64,000 nt of DNA from Sapientia aquatica (GCF_004358105.1 NZ_SMYL01000008.1:62001-126000), one strand, 5' to 3'. Positions 46,170 through 56,721 are shown, counted from the first letter of the stretch. Program-made: numbers and translations. Notes: generated by a model not told the origin, from the sequence alone.

Positions 46170-46931
46170 CTACCAAAATTTTGTAACGGGTACCACGATT
46201 CCAGTGAAAATCGCCCAATCTGGGGATGACGAATTTAAGCCTTTCACGATACCAATATCCACGGTCATGCGGTTGGAGGGGCTGTAACTTATCGCAGCCA
46301 GAAATTGTGCCGTATTTGGCACAAGGCGTCGTTTGGTGCCTGAGAGCTCCAAGTCCACCTCCCATTTGTCGCTAACGGTATAGGCAAGCGATCCGGCCCA
46401 ACCGGTTTGGACTGCGCCCTCTACAGCATCGGTTCCGCCTAGGTGCGTCGCATTTAGGTTGAGATCAATTTCAATTTGGCCAAAATCATGACTAACAATG
46501 CCGTTGATGCCGTAATCCACCTTTCCGCTACCTATGGCCGTGTTCGCGGTGGGCGCCTTTACGTTGAATTCAAGGCCCAACGCGGTGGATTCGCTAAGCA
46601 AAAATGCCCGCTTTAGTGTGGCGGTTGTATCACCAAATCCGCGATCCACGGCACCGTTGTTGGCATTGCGAACCCAGGCTTCGCCGCCTAAAAGTACACC
46701 CCAATTTTCATTAAAAGCGAGTTTGAGCAAATAAGGTAAGCTGCCGCGACTCACGTCACCAGTCTTAGCGCTGAGTCCACCAAATTCGAACTCCAACTGC
46801 CCCGCAGGCGACAACTGCGCCGGATTGGATACGGTTGGCCGGTAAGGCACAATGCCGTCGTCCGCCTCGGCGTGCGCTAGCGAGAAAAATAGCGAAGTAC
46901 ACAAAATTGGCACAATGTGGCGTCTAGCCAT
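46170..46931 (-). CDS. Outer-membrane beta-barrel protein, MetA-pathway-of-phenol-degradation-like
   Basis: 253 residues with a signal peptide (I-V-P-I-L-C-T-S-L-F-F-S-L-A-H-A) and a GAAAG ribosome site. The start of the mature part, R-P-T-V-S-N-P-A-Q-L-S-P-A-G-Q-L-E-F-E-F-G, and the later G-F-G-D-T-T-A-T-L-K and G-L-E-F-N-V-K-A-P-T are typical of the 'Phenol_MetA_deg' outer-membrane family, 8-12-strand barrels often found with aromatic catabolism but of unproved function. It ends in an aromatic residue (K-F-W). No degradation genes are adjacent. Confidence 0.8.
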   Translation of the reverse strand: MARRHIVPILCTSLFFSLAHAEADDGIVPYRPTVSNPAQLSPAGQLEFEFGGLSAKTGDVSRGSLPYLLKLAFNENWGVLLGGEAWVRNANNGAVDRGFGDTTATLKRAFLLSESTALGLEFNVKAPTANTAIGSGKVDYGINGIVSHDFGQIEIDLNLNATHLGGTDAVEGAVQTGWAGSLAYTVSDKWEVDLELSGTKRRLVPNTAQFLAAISYSPSNRMTVDIGIVKGLNSSSPDWAIFTGIVVPVTKFW

Positions 46932-47145
46932 GGTTGACTTTCATTCACTGTAAAAAATAGGGTAAAGCTTGCCACACATCGCGCTTCGAAAATCACCCGT
47001 TGAATATTTTTTTATCTTTGCTAACCTGCATTGGCATGGCAGGCATCCCCTTGTTTTTGCTTTGATCAGCCTTCCGCCCGTCTACCTGCTATGAACATGT
47101 TCGCACCGTCCCATGATGTACAAATAACACTGATAGGATTGCGCC

Positions 47146-48807
47146 GTGAATTTATCAAATTTTAAAATTGCGACCAAAATTGGTACTGGCTTCCTCATCA
47201 TTTTGGCAATGATTGTCGCTTTAGGTGCTGTGGCCTTGGTTCAATTGAACGAAGTTTCGGTTGGTGAAGAGCAAATTGCAACCAACAATCTGCCTAGCAT
47301 TGAAATCGGCGCCAAGATTCAAAGTATTGTGAACACGATTCGTCGACTTGAGGCCCGCCATGTTCTTGCGAGCACCGATGCCGAAATGGATGCCCGTGAG
47401 GCAGATATTGCTGCCGCGCGCAAAGAACTGTTGAATTTAGAACCAGAAGCTACCCCGTTATTCAACTCGGAATACGAAACCAAAGCCTGGACCAGCTTCA
47501 AGGCGCACCGCGACGAATGGTATGCGGAGTGGGATAAGTTGCGGATTCTTTCCCGTAAGACCGGCGAAGGGCCAGAAGCACAAGAACTCGCGGCCAAAGA
47601 GTTTAATTCGGCCTCGCAAGATAAGTTCATACTTGCGCTCAAAGACATGCAAGACTTGAATGATTACAACAAAAAAGAAGCCAGCTTGGCGTGGAATGCT
47701 GGACAAAAAACGATATCGCATGCACGCATGCTTGTTATGACAACCATCGTCATTGCAGCGGGTTTAGCAATCGCTCTCGCGTTACTTATTTCGCGCGCCA
47801 TCTCACGCCCCATCATTGACGCGATTCAAATCGCCGATGCGATTGCTTTGGGAGACTTAACAGTGACGATCAAGGTGACGGGTAAGGATGAAACAGCGCA
47901 ATTGCTGCAAGCCCTCGATGGGATGCGCGCAGGCTTAATTCAAGTGGTAAACAGTGTGCGGCAAAGCTCGGATAGCGTGGCCACTGCCAGCGCGCAAATT
48001 GCTCAGGGCAATATGGACCTGAGTGGAAGAACCGAGCACCAAGCTAGCTCGCTGGAGGAAACGGCTGCCTCGATGGAAGAACTGAGCTCACAGGTAAAAC
48101 ATAACGCTGAGAATGCGCGGCAAGCAAATCAAATGGCTACCAGCGCGTCGCGCGTCGCCAGTCAGGGTGGCGATGTGGTTGGCCGCGTGGTCGAGACGAT
48201 GAAAGAGATTAACGACGCTTCTAAAAAGATTTCCGACATCATCAGCGTGATCGACGGGATCGCGTTCCAAACCAATATTTTGGCATTGAATGCGGCGGTC
48301 GAAGCAGCCCGCGCTGGCGAACAAGGTCGTGGCTTTGCGGTGGTGGCTTCTGAGGTGCGGTCACTCGCGGGAAGAAGCGCCGAAGCGGCGAAAGAAATCA
48401 AAATTTTAATTAATGCCAGCGTAGAACGGGTAGGACAAGGCACGGCCTTGGTGGACGAAGCAGGAACAACGATGTCCGAAGTGGTTGCTTCGATTAATCG
48501 AGTTACCGATTTAATGGGTGAAATTACCTCCGCCAGTCATGAGCAAGCACAAGGTGTATCCCAAGTGGAAGAAGCCGTCACGCAAATGGATCAAGCAATT
48601 CAGCAAAATGCCGCGTTGGTGGAGGAAATGGCCGCCGCTGCCGGAAGCATGAAATCTCAAGCACAAGAGCTCGTCGGTGCTGTGGCGGTCTTTAAAGTCG
48701 GCAACGCCGAGAATGTCACGAGCAAACTTCCTCAACGCGCGATAAACGTAATGAGTGCTAGCAATTCGTCGCAATTTCTTGCCGTAACCAACCACCCCAA
48801 CGATTGA
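47146..48807 (+). CDS. Methyl-accepting chemotaxis protein (4HB type)
   Basis: 553 residues, started by GTG with a TAGGAT ribosome site. Membrane helices at about 10-30 and 187-208 enclose a four-helix-bundle periplasmic domain; a HAMP domain (about 210-263) and a signalling domain follow, with the hairpin tip [32 protein letters not shown] around residues 365-400. The C-terminus lacks an N-W-E-T-F-type pentapeptide. It is transcribed alone, 4 kb from the chemotaxis operon. Ligand unknown. Confidence 0.95.
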   Translation: MNLSNFKIATKIGTGFLIILAMIVALGAVALVQLNEVSVGEEQIATNNLPSIEIGAKIQSIVNTIRRLEARHVLASTDAEMDAREADIAAARKELLNLEPEATPLFNSEYETKAWTSFKAHRDEWYAEWDKLRILSRKTGEGPEAQELAAKEFNSASQDKFILALKDMQDLNDYNKKEASLAWNAGQKTISHARMLVMTTIVIAAGLAIALALLISRAISRPIIDAIQIADAIALGDLTVTIKVTGKDETAQLLQALDGMRAGLIQVVNSVRQSSDSVATASAQIAQGNMDLSGRTEHQASSLEETAASMEELSSQVKHNAENARQANQMATSASRVASQGGDVVGRVVETMKEINDASKKISDIISVIDGIAFQTNILALNAAVEAARAGEQGRGFAVVASEVRSLAGRSAEAAKEIKILINASVERVGQGTALVDEAGTTMSEVVASINRVTDLMGEITSASHEQAQGVSQVEEAVTQMDQAIQQNAALVEEMAAAAGSMKSQAQELVGAVAVFKVGNAENVTSKLPQRAINVMSASNSSQFLAVTNHPND

Positions 48808-49230
48808 TTCATTCCTTACGGCGCTGACTTCGTCGCGTCTCAATATCGTTAAAGTACGAAAAATCAGCACCCAGCTTCCGACCACCAATGAACAACTTCG
48901 TTGGTGGTAAGTGATACGTCAATTTAAGCGACGCGACATCACTATTTACGGGCTATCGATTCCCCATTTAGGCTTTGGTGCAATTCGTCCGGTTTGTGCC
49001 GCAAAACGGCAATCCCCTACAAGCTTGCAACCAGTCGCCCAGCGCTTGAACGCAAGCAATAGCTGGAAACAGCAATTTAAAACGTAAAAATCGGCAAGGT
49101 TGTGGGATGCTGTCCTCACACGCTAGAGTACAGTTGCTCTGAGCACAGCTCGGACACCAGCGCAGCCATGCAAACGTTCCAAGCCGTTTCCATTTCTCCC
49201 GCGCCAAAACCCCCACCCATAAAAATTCTC
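48808..49230. other. Intergenic region between chemoreceptor and siderophore-reductase operon
   Basis: About 420 bases without a supported gene. ACCACCAA (48881-48888) and TTGGTGGT (48901-48908) form a small hairpin that may end the receptor transcript; no strong T-run follows. Confidence 0.5.
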
Positions 49231-49292
49231 TTGACTTAAAAAATAACTTAATATATCTTAAAACATATCTTACGATATATTTTAAGATATTG
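49231..49292 (+). promoter_or_regulatory. Sigma-70 promoter overlapped by TATCTTA-type operator
   Basis: TTGACT (49231-49236) and TATCTT (49254-49259) are spaced by 17 bases. From about 49251 to 49290 the sequence is a set of TATCTTA and inverted TAAGATA / GATATA half-sites around a centre near 49270. This resembles the operators of YqjI(NfeR)/PadR-type repressors that control yqjH siderophore-reductase genes. Binding would block the -10 region. Confidence 0.75.
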
Positions 49293-49315
49293 ATGAATCA
49301 CAGAAGGAGAAATTT

Positions 49316-49759
49316 ATGCGTAATCACTACTCCACCAACTTGCCTCGTCGCGCCTCTCGCAGGTCTGGTGTTCTGCAACAAATGCTGGAGCGCGCCGCCA
49401 GCTATGTGCGGACTGCATCGTTCGGTTGCGGTTATCTCAGCGTGGCAGACCGCGGCGGTTGGCGTGAAATTGAAACGAGCCGCTTTGCGTCGAAGCAGCG
49501 TGTTTATAAGCTGGGCGATTGCCGCGCCGCGCTTGGTCGGACTGCGTTCAGTCGGGCTGCGTTCAGTCGGGCTGCGTTCAGTCGGGCTGGATATGGTCGC
49601 GCTCTGAGCCGAGTTGAATTTAATTCAGCACCAGAATTAATCGACGCGATGCGCGAACTGAAGTCGGCTGTGCGGCGCTCGGCAGCATCGTCGCCCGAGC
49701 AGCAACAACACCTAGCTCAGTTACTGCGCGATGCGGCGCAAGCTGTGCAAACAAAATAA
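49316..49759 (+). CDS. Arg/Ala-rich protein upstream of the siderophore-interacting protein; possible PadR remnant
   Basis: 147 residues with a strong AGAAGGAG ribosome site, so probably translated. The middle holds a three-fold in-frame 15-bp repeat (AFSRA x3, about 49545-49590). The last ~40 residues (A-P-E-L-I-D-A-M-R-E-L-K-S-A-V-R-R, then Q-Q-H-L-A-Q-L-L-R-D-A-A) resemble the C-terminal helices of PadR/YqjI regulators, which normally occupy this place next to yqjH, but the winged-helix DNA-binding part is not recognisable in this or the other frames. It could be a rearranged or diverged regulator, or an unrelated small protein. No firm family. Confidence 0.55.
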   Translation: MRNHYSTNLPRRASRRSGVLQQMLERAASYVRTASFGCGYLSVADRGGWREIETSRFASKQRVYKLGDCRAALGRTAFSRAAFSRAAFSRAGYGRALSRVEFNSAPELIDAMRELKSAVRRSAASSPEQQQHLAQLLRDAAQAVQTK

Positions 49760-49777
49760 TTGATAAGGAAAATTGCG

Positions 49778-50506
49778 ATGAAACCTAACTTACACTCACG
49801 CACCTTAACGCCAGTGCGCGTGAGCGAGATTTACGATATCACGCCAACGATGCGCCGCATTACGGTAACGGGAGAGGGCTTGCGCGAGTTTCCGGTGCAA
49901 AAGCCAGCGCAATGGATGAAGGTGTTTTTCCCTTCGCCGGATAATCGTCCACCGTCAACCCGCGCCTACACCATCCGACAGTTTTGTCCTAGCGACGCAC
50001 GGATGGAGATTGATTTGGTCTTGCATGGCGACACTGGTCCGGCAGGATATTGGGCAGCGCGTGCTCAAGTTGGCAGCACGTTGCAACTTTCCATGCCACG
50101 TGCGGGTGCTGACATTAACGCGGCGACTAAACGCTTTGTGCTAGTTGGCGATCACACCGCACTGCCCGCCATGTCAGCCATCGTGGCTGCCTTACCTGAA
50201 CGGGTCCAGATCGATATGTTTGCCGAAGTGCCCGACGAGCGCGATGAGCAAGAATTAGTCACTGCGGCGCAGTTGAATCTGCGTTGGACACACGCCGGAC
50301 AAAAAACGCCCGGCACCACAGGACAACTGGAAACCCAACTCCAACAAGCATCAATCGATATTGCTGATTGCCAGTTTTGGGTCGCGGGAGAATCGACGAT
50401 GGTGAAAAATGTTGTGGCTCATTTGTGTAATGAGCGCTTGGTTCCCAAATCGGCGATTCAATCCGCTGGTTATTGGAAATTGGGTGTTAAGGGTCACAAA
50501 GAATAG
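49778..50506 (+). CDS. Siderophore-interacting FAD-dependent reductase (YqjH/ViuB-like)
   Basis: 242 residues from the ATG at 49778 (AAGGA ribosome site; a TTG at 49760 is in frame but poorer). The FAD-binding motif S-T-R-A-Y-T-I-R and the block L-V-L-H-G-D-T-G-P-A-G-Y-W-A belong to the siderophore-interacting protein family; the C-terminal half has F-W-V-A-G-E-S-T-M-V-K-N for NAD(P)H binding and ends with S-A-G-Y-W-K-L-G. These cytosolic enzymes reduce ferric siderophores to release iron. It is co-transcribed with the 147-residue gene from the promoter with the palindromic operator, so likely iron/nickel-responsive. Confidence 0.9.
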   Translation: MKPNLHSRTLTPVRVSEIYDITPTMRRITVTGEGLREFPVQKPAQWMKVFFPSPDNRPPSTRAYTIRQFCPSDARMEIDLVLHGDTGPAGYWAARAQVGSTLQLSMPRAGADINAATKRFVLVGDHTALPAMSAIVAALPERVQIDMFAEVPDERDEQELVTAAQLNLRWTHAGQKTPGTTGQLETQLQQASIDIADCQFWVAGESTMVKNVVAHLCNERLVPKSAIQSAGYWKLGVKGHKE

Positions 50507-50561
50507 GCGCTGAAGGCTTGCGGTCTAATGGCGTAGCGCCGCTGAGCGGCTTATCAGCAAC

Positions 50562-51434
50562 TTAAGCAGCGATTGGAGTATTACCGAGCACTAGTTGCCT
50601 GGCAGTCATCTGCTCTATCCTTTTCAAAATATTAGCCGCGTTAGCGCGCTGCATTTTGCCGGACTGGTCTAAATATTTAATCTCGTTAGCGATAATCAAA
50701 ACACCGTATTTATTTTTGACTTTGCACAGATTCATCACTTCACGCACTTGTGGAATCGGTTCTTGTTGATCGTGCTTTTCTTGCAGAATCGAATAAATCA
50801 ATTTGTTCAACACATCGTCATCCTTGGGTGCGACCAGTTGCCAAAACGGGGCATCGTCTTCTTGCATGGCTTCGACTAAGGCGTGCGAATGGTCGTTGCC
50901 CACCTCGACTTGCTGGCCTTGTTCGATGATTTGTGTCAGCACTGGGAATTGCAGCGTGTGTTCGCGCACGAACGATTCGACTTGATGTTGGGTACTGTTG
51001 AAATGATCGATTTCCCTCTCTTCCATTTCCTCGGAGAGCGAAAATTCGTGGCGTTTCTCAATCGATTGAATCGAGGTAATTAGGTCAGCGACTTGTTGTC
51101 GATCGATACGCAAAGTCTCGATCTTCACCAACACCGGTGGATCGAGCACAAAGCTGTCTTTGCCGCTGACCAAATTGCTGATGCGGACTTCCGTGCGGGT
51201 CTCGAATTCAAATAGCGCTTCAGCAGTCAGTTGAAAATAACGTGGTTGGCTTAGCGTGAGTTCTTGCCCCGAACTCGCCGTCAACGTGCCTTTGAAAGGC
51301 ACATGAATTTCCAGCATTTGGCCGTCGGATTTGCGGCTCCATTCGCACAATACAGCAGGCGTCACCGAATAAGACTTTAAGCCTAATTCGCCGATGATTT
51401 GCGCCGCCGCTTTATTCAATGAATACATCGCCAT
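50562..51434 (-). CDS. Conserved-looking protein of unknown function
   Basis: 290 residues, no signal peptide or membrane helix. The first ~110 residues look beta-rich (possible small-ligand or PilZ-like barrel, not established), the middle (about 115-165) is charged and helical, and the last ~70 are helical with C-K-V-K-N-K-Y-G-V-L-I-I-A-N-E-I-K-Y-L. I do not recognise a family. It stands alone, convergent with the siderophore-reductase gene. Confidence 0.65.
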   Translation of the reverse strand: MAMYSLNKAAAQIIGELGLKSYSVTPAVLCEWSRKSDGQMLEIHVPFKGTLTASSGQELTLSQPRYFQLTAEALFEFETRTEVRISNLVSGKDSFVLDPPVLVKIETLRIDRQQVADLITSIQSIEKRHEFSLSEEMEEREIDHFNSTQHQVESFVREHTLQFPVLTQIIEQGQQVEVGNDHSHALVEAMQEDDAPFWQLVAPKDDDVLNKLIYSILQEKHDQQEPIPQVREVMNLCKVKNKYGVLIIANEIKYLDQSGKMQRANAANILKRIEQMTARQLVLGNTPIAA

Positions 51435-51955
51435 AATTGACCACCCTTTTATTCTGTTCCTTGACTATCCAACAGCCATAGCCGAGCACGACCTCTGCTT
51501 GGCGCTTTATTACTTTACGGCAATTATAGTGCGGCGCTGAAGGGAAATAACTATGTCGGCAAGTAAGACTTGAAAGAAAAATTTACGTTTGCTGTTACAA
51601 ATAACGGCAAGCGGCTAATTGGGGCGGTCAAAACACATGCTGAGGAGCAAATAAGTCAAAACGTAAAAACCAAGTTAAATCAATTCACTATCCGCGAAAC
51701 CTCATGCAAATTATCGAAGTGCCAGCAACAGAAAATCTAACAATCATTATTAGTGCCGGTTCGCACAACAATGTTAAGTGGTTGATTTTATTGGATAAAA
51801 AGAGACACTTTGAGCGAGAAAGCCACAGCGGATACAACTTTAAAAGGGGTGCGATTGAAACAAAATTTGCCCGCCCCATCGTAACAAATTTGTTACAAAC
51901 TGAGCATCAAGGTCTAAGCTTGAGCACCGCGACATGGTGTGAAACAGCACCATTT
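51435..51955. other. Gene-free region
   Basis: About 520 bases. An open frame of 94 codons on the plus strand from 51704 overlaps the 3' end of the kinase gene, has no ribosome site and no recognisable motif, so I do not call it. Nothing else seen. Confidence 0.5.
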
Positions 51956-54900
51956 TTAGCTCAAAAAACTACCCGCAGGAACGGATAAAGGCACCGTAAA
52001 CCAAAAGGTTGAACCAGCCCCAACTTCGGATTCGAAACCAATCTCGCCGCCCATGCGCGCGACTAATTTTTTACTGATATTGAGCCCCAAGCCGGTTCCA
52101 CCTTGTTGGCGCGTATCGCTGCCATCGGCTTGTGCGAATTCACTAAAAATGCGCGACCGAAACTCAATCGGCACGCCCGCGCCAAAATCTTGAATTTCGA
52201 TCTTGGCCATTTTATCGAGTACCAGCAAACGAATTTCTACGCGTTCGCCCGATGGCGTAAATTTGGCCGCGTTCGACATTAAATTCGCCATCACTTGCAT
52301 CAAGCGATCCTTGTCGCCGATCACAGCGAGATGCTCTAAGGTTGACGCAAAGTGGTAATGCGCGCCATACGAAGCGGCGTATTCTTCGTTCATGCCAACG
52401 GCCTGCTGGATTAATTCGACCATATCGATTTCATCGGTGTGGAATACCACAGTGCCCGAGAGCAGCTTCTCCATATCCAAAATATCGTTGACCAAGGTGG
52501 TTAAGCGCTTGGCGTTTTTGCTCGCGATGCTGATTAGGCCGAGGGCTTTCGGAACCAGTTCGCCGAACACGCCCGCCTCTAATAATCCGAGCGAGGCGGA
52601 AATCGATGTCAGCGGAGTGCGAAGTTCATGGCTGACGGTTGAGATGAATTCACTCTTTAATTTTTCGACTTGTTTTTGTTGGCTAATGTCGGTGTGAAAT
52701 CCAATAAAGCGCACCGGCACGCCTTGGTTATCGCGCAGGATTAAGCCGCGATCTAAGATCCAAACGTAATGCCCGTCTTTGTGTCGCATACGGTATTCAT
52801 TACTAAACCGATCGCCATTGGTGGCAATGCAGTGATCGACATTACGCACCACCCAAATTCGATCCTGCGGATGCACATGCTCGTCCCACACGGTGACGGA
52901 ATTTTCTAACTCGTATTCTTCGTAGCCCAGCATGGATTTCCAACGCGGCGAGTAGTACACCGTGCCATTGAGCACATCTCTATCCCACAAACCATCGTTA
53001 GCGCCCAGCACGGCCAGGTTAAATCGCTCTTCGCTAAACTTCAGTTTCTGCGCGCTTAATCGAATCTCGGTGACATCACGTAACACGATCAACACACCGA
53101 GAACTTTGCCGATGTCGTTACGAATCGGTGCGGCCGAATCTTCAATCCCGTGGCGGCTGCCGTTACGCGATACCAGCACATGCGGATAGCGATGTTTAAC
53201 GCTTTCATTGCGCGAAACACATTTCGCAATCGGGTCTTCAATCGGCAATCCTGATTCTTGATAAACGATATTGAGCACCTGCATTACCGGCAGACCTTGG
53301 GCTTCGGCGTTAGTCCAGCCTGAGAGTTTCTCGGCCACGCCGTTGAGCCACGTGATGATGCCGCCACTGTCGGTGGTGACAACCGCATCGGTGATGGACA
53401 GCAAGGTGACGCGCATTAATTCGTCGTGCGCGGCCAGCTTTTCGCTCAGTGAGCGTAACTCGGTCACATCCCAATTGGCACCCACCATGCGTAAGGCTTT
53501 GCCCTGAGCGTCTTTCGTAACAACAGCGGTAGCGCGTAAATAATGAATACTGCCATCACGCCAAATGATGCGAAATTCGGTATTAAAATCGCGCACGCCA
53601 TTGATCGCCTCTTGCAATTCTTTGATCGTTCGCTTGCGATCTAAGGGATGCAAATATGAGCGCCACAGCGGCAAGCTCGCGCCAATATTCTGGCGTGGTT
53701 CCGGCACAGTTTCGGTAGTCGCTTCATCCCACAATTCGTACACACCTAAATCGTTGGCGTCATGCAAACCGTATAAACGGTACATCCAGCCATCCCAATT
53801 TACCGTGCCGTTTTCCAAGTCCAAATCAAACACGCCAATGCCGCCGCTATTGGTGGCTAAGAACATACGCTCGGCATTGGTTTGGTTGAGTACGTTTTGC
53901 TTAATGCGCTCAGTGATATCGATACTAAAAAAAATGTACCGATCTAGCTCGTTGCGCTCATCAAACAAGGGCGATACCAAGCAATCGATCCAAAATAATT
54001 CACCGACTTTATTGCGGTAGCAAATTTCGCCACGCCACGATTTCCCGCTTAATAATTCTTGCCACATCAAGGTCAAGGTTTCGCTTGCCGTTAAGCCGGA
54101 TTGCAACATCTTGTGCGAGTGCCCGTGAAGCTCGTCACGGCTATAACCTGTTAGTGCACAAAAGGCGTCGTTGACTTCAATGAACAGACCTGCGGCATCA
54201 GTAATGGAGACAATGAACTGACTTTTGACCGCATTAATTAGGCTATTAGTTTCGCGCATTGCCTGTTTTTGGCTGCTGATATTTTCAATCACCGCCACGC
54301 TGATGAACTCACCAGTAATATCTTTTTCAATGACGGCGGACAATAAAACATCCACGATTTCGCCCGACTTACACACCATTTGATACGGCACCTTATCGCA
54401 CCGACCGGTGGCGAAAAATTGCGGCAACACATCCGTTAATGCGCGCGCTTTCGATTCCTCGGTTAAAAAACTAGTGGAAAACTGACCCAAGACTTCGTCA
54501 CGCCGATACCCCAAGGTTTCTAACCAACGGTCGTTGACCGTGATGATGCGACCTTCCATGTTAATAGAATGGATCATCGCCGGAGCCATATCGACCAAGC
54601 GGACTAATTTTTGCTGGCTTAGCGCCAATGCGTTCGACGCGCGACGCGCTTCAAGTGCCTTACTCACCGCTATCGCTAAATACTGCAATGCTTCACGCTG
54701 ATGCGGCTTTAATTTGCGCGGCTGTCTATCGATCACGCACAGCGAACCCACATGCGAACCGTCGCTTAGCACCAGCGGAGCGCCCGCATAAAAACGGATA
54801 TGCGGGTTATCAATGACCAATTGGTTGTCTAAAAAGCGCCGATCGATTTGCGCGTCATTCACTTCCAATACGTCGTCGCCCAAAATGGTGTGCGCGCAAA

Positions 54901-55129
54901 AAGCACATTCTCGCGGCGTTTCTGTTACCCCCGGCAAGCCCAAAATCGATTTAAACCACTGGCGATCGGTATCGACCAAACTAATGGCCGAGATCGGCGT
55001 TTCACAAATGATGGCCGCGGTGTTGACGAGCGCGTCAAATTCTTCTTCAGGAACCGAATCCAGAATATCAAGCCCTTTGAGGGCGCGCATACGTTGTTCT
55101 TCATTGCTGGGAATTTCAGCGGCTGGCAT
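51956..55129 (-). CDS. Soluble multi-PAS sensor histidine kinase with N-terminal GAF domain
   Basis: 1057 residues without membrane segments. An N-terminal GAF domain (about 20-165; R-E-C-A-F-C-A-H-T, F-Y-A-G-A-P-L and G-S-L-C-V-I-D) is followed by about five PAS/PAC modules (about 180-810; for example G-Y-R-R-D-E-V-L-G, G-Y-S-R-D-E-L-H-G and two PAC ends with I-D-I-T-E and V-T-E). The transmitter has His834 in S-H-E-L-R-T-P-L, the N box N-L-M-S-N-A-A-K-F (949-957), D-F-G-A-G-V-P and G-G-T-G-L-G-L. No receiver is attached. It starts nine bases after cheB and is the last gene of the chemotaxis operon, so it probably feeds an additional signal into the CheY/CheB pool or controls an unlinked regulator. 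Which is inference. Confidence 0.92.
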   Translation of the reverse strand: MPAAEIPSNEEQRMRALKGLDILDSVPEEEFDALVNTAAIICETPISAISLVDTDRQWFKSILGLPGVTETPRECAFCAHTILGDDVLEVNDAQIDRRFLDNQLVIDNPHIRFYAGAPLVLSDGSHVGSLCVIDRQPRKLKPHQREALQYLAIAVSKALEARRASNALALSQQKLVRLVDMAPAMIHSINMEGRIITVNDRWLETLGYRRDEVLGQFSTSFLTEESKARALTDVLPQFFATGRCDKVPYQMVCKSGEIVDVLLSAVIEKDITGEFISVAVIENISSQKQAMRETNSLINAVKSQFIVSITDAAGLFIEVNDAFCALTGYSRDELHGHSHKMLQSGLTASETLTLMWQELLSGKSWRGEICYRNKVGELFWIDCLVSPLFDERNELDRYIFFSIDITERIKQNVLNQTNAERMFLATNSGGIGVFDLDLENGTVNWDGWMYRLYGLHDANDLGVYELWDEATTETVPEPRQNIGASLPLWRSYLHPLDRKRTIKELQEAINGVRDFNTEFRIIWRDGSIHYLRATAVVTKDAQGKALRMVGANWDVTELRSLSEKLAAHDELMRVTLLSITDAVVTTDSGGIITWLNGVAEKLSGWTNAEAQGLPVMQVLNIVYQESGLPIEDPIAKCVSRNESVKHRYPHVLVSRNGSRHGIEDSAAPIRNDIGKVLGVLIVLRDVTEIRLSAQKLKFSEERFNLAVLGANDGLWDRDVLNGTVYYSPRWKSMLGYEEYELENSVTVWDEHVHPQDRIWVVRNVDHCIATNGDRFSNEYRMRHKDGHYVWILDRGLILRDNQGVPVRFIGFHTDISQQKQVEKLKSEFISTVSHELRTPLTSISASLGLLEAGVFGELVPKALGLISIASKNAKRLTTLVNDILDMEKLLSGTVVFHTDEIDMVELIQQAVGMNEEYAASYGAHYHFASTLEHLAVIGDKDRLMQVMANLMSNAAKFTPSGERVEIRLLVLDKMAKIEIQDFGAGVPIEFRSRIFSEFAQADGSDTRQQGGTGLGLNISKKLVARMGGEIGFESEVGAGSTFWFTVPLSVPAGSFLS

Positions 55130-55138
55130 AAAGGTTGT

Positions 55139-56224
55139 TTAGCTATCTTTCGAAAAATGATTAATCTCAGCAGCGATATTACTTAGTGAAACGATGCGAT
55201 CTACTCCTCCTAATTTAATCGCCTCTTTCGGCATGCCAAATACGACACAACTCGCTTCGTCTTGGGCAATCGTGTGCGCGCCCGCATCGTGCATTTCTCG
55301 CAACCCCCGCGCGCCATCGTCGCCCATGCCGGTCATGATAATGCCCAACGCATTGTCGCGTGTCAGCGCTGCCACGGATTTAAACAACACATCCACAGAA
55401 GGTTTATGCCGATTTACCGGCGGCCCATCGCAGACCTCGACATTAAAGAACGCACCACTGCGTAGCAAACGCATATGCATGCCGCCCGGTGCGATCAAGG
55501 CGCGCCCCATATTGACCCGATCACCGTTTTTGGCTTCGCGCACTTCTAGCTCGCAAATGCTATTTAATCGCTCGGCAAACATCGCGGTAAATTTTTCTGG
55601 CATGTGCTGAACGATGACAATACCGGGGCAAACACGCGGTAGTGAAGTTAGTAATAATTCCAATGCTTGTGTGCCGCCAGTTGAGGTGCCGATAGCAATG
55701 ATTTTGTTGGACGACTCGGCCATGGAAGTACTTGCAGCTTTCGGCGCGGCTTGTGTGGTGCCCTGCGTGGCTCCAGAGCTTGCCGAAGCGGTAGGCAAGA
55801 TTCTGCCAAAATTGCGTGGTGTCGCCTGCGCCGCTTGTTTAACCGCCCGTATCATCTCGCTGGACGAATCAGATAGAAACGATTTCAGACCTAGCTTAGG
55901 TTTGGTGACAAAGCCCACCGCGCCAGCGGCCAAGGCTTGCATCGTTGTTGCTGCACCGGTCTCGGTTAAGGTCGAGCAGATCAACACCCGCGTTGGATGT
56001 TCGGCCATGATTTTTTTTAAAAAGGTAATGCCATCCATGCGCGGCATTTCAACATCGAGCACGATCACATCGGGCCACTCGGACATCATTTTTTCTTGCG
56101 CCAAGATGGGATCGGCGGCGGTGCCAATAATCTCAATTTGGGGATCACTCGCCAACACGCCAGTGAGCACCTGCCGCACCACTGCCGAATCATCGACGAT
56201 AAATACTTTAATTCGATTAGTCAT
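55139..56224 (-). CDS. cheB: Chemotaxis protein-glutamate methylesterase/deamidase
   Basis: 361 residues. Receiver domain 1-120 with D-D-S and phospho-Asp57 (V-L-D-V-E-M-P), a ~50-residue Ala/Ser/Thr linker, then the CheB catalytic domain with the triad Ser in I-G-T-S-T-G-G, His in V-Q-H-M-P and Asp in G-M-G-D-D-G-A-R-G. It removes methyl groups from receptors and provides adaptation. It overlaps cheD by ATGA. Confidence 0.96.
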   Translation of the reverse strand: MTNRIKVFIVDDSAVVRQVLTGVLASDPQIEIIGTAADPILAQEKMMSEWPDVIVLDVEMPRMDGITFLKKIMAEHPTRVLICSTLTETGAATTMQALAAGAVGFVTKPKLGLKSFLSDSSSEMIRAVKQAAQATPRNFGRILPTASASSGATQGTTQAAPKAASTSMAESSNKIIAIGTSTGGTQALELLLTSLPRVCPGIVIVQHMPEKFTAMFAERLNSICELEVREAKNGDRVNMGRALIAPGGMHMRLLRSGAFFNVEVCDGPPVNRHKPSVDVLFKSVAALTRDNALGIIMTGMGDDGARGLREMHDAGAHTIAQDEASCVVFGMPKEAIKLGGVDRIVSLSNIAAEINHFSKDS

Positions 56225-56721
56225 AACACTTTATCTTCCTGATCACTGTCGATCCAATCGAATTTCACCCAAACTTCACCTGACTCGACATCAAAATACA
56301 AACGACGATAACCGTCGCCACCAACATTTTCGGACGTAATGACTAAGCCTTCTTGCGCAATCAATTGGCGTGCTGCGGCGATGTTGCGCGCGCCAACGTC
56401 ATTGATGTTTGAATCCACAAACATCCGTCCACCACCAAAAATTTTTACCACGCATTCGCGCAAATTGACGCCGTGGCGGATTAGGTCATTTTTTTGCTGA
56501 GCAAAGGCCCAGTTGCCATATTTGGTATTGGCTTCATAACCGCTCACTGTCGAAGGGAAAATAAAATGGGAAATACTGCCGAACTGCCGCTTGGGATGCC
56601 ATAAGACGATGGAAACGCACGAACCCAGCAAGGTGCCAAACACTTCATCTCTAAAACCACAACCTATATCCCCGGGATTAAGGAAAATCTCGCGTGCGGC
56701 AATTTCATTAAAACTACTCAT
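56221..56721 (-). CDS. cheD: Chemoreceptor glutamine deamidase
   Basis: 166 residues with the catalytic cysteine and histidine in [10 protein letters not shown] and I-S-H-F-I-F-P, and the G-G-G-R-M-F block. It deamidates receptor glutamines and may act with CheB. It overlaps cheR by ATGA and cheB by ATGA, so coupling is tight. Confidence 0.95.
   Translation of the reverse strand: MSSFNEIAAREIFLNPGDIGCGFRDEVFGTLLGSCVSIVLWHPKRQFGSISHFIFPSTVSGYEANTKYGNWAFAQQKNDLIRHGVNLRECVVKIFGGGRMFVDSNINDVGARNIAAARQLIAQEGLVITSENVGGDGYRRLYFDVESGEVWVKFDWIDSDQEDKVL

Noticed and set aside
46063-46287. 74-codon plus-strand open frame
   Set aside because: Overlaps the opposite-strand outer-membrane protein gene, no recognisable motif; likely chance.
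51704-51988. 94-codon plus-strand open frame
   Set aside because: No ribosome site, no family signal, overlaps the 3' end of the kinase gene.
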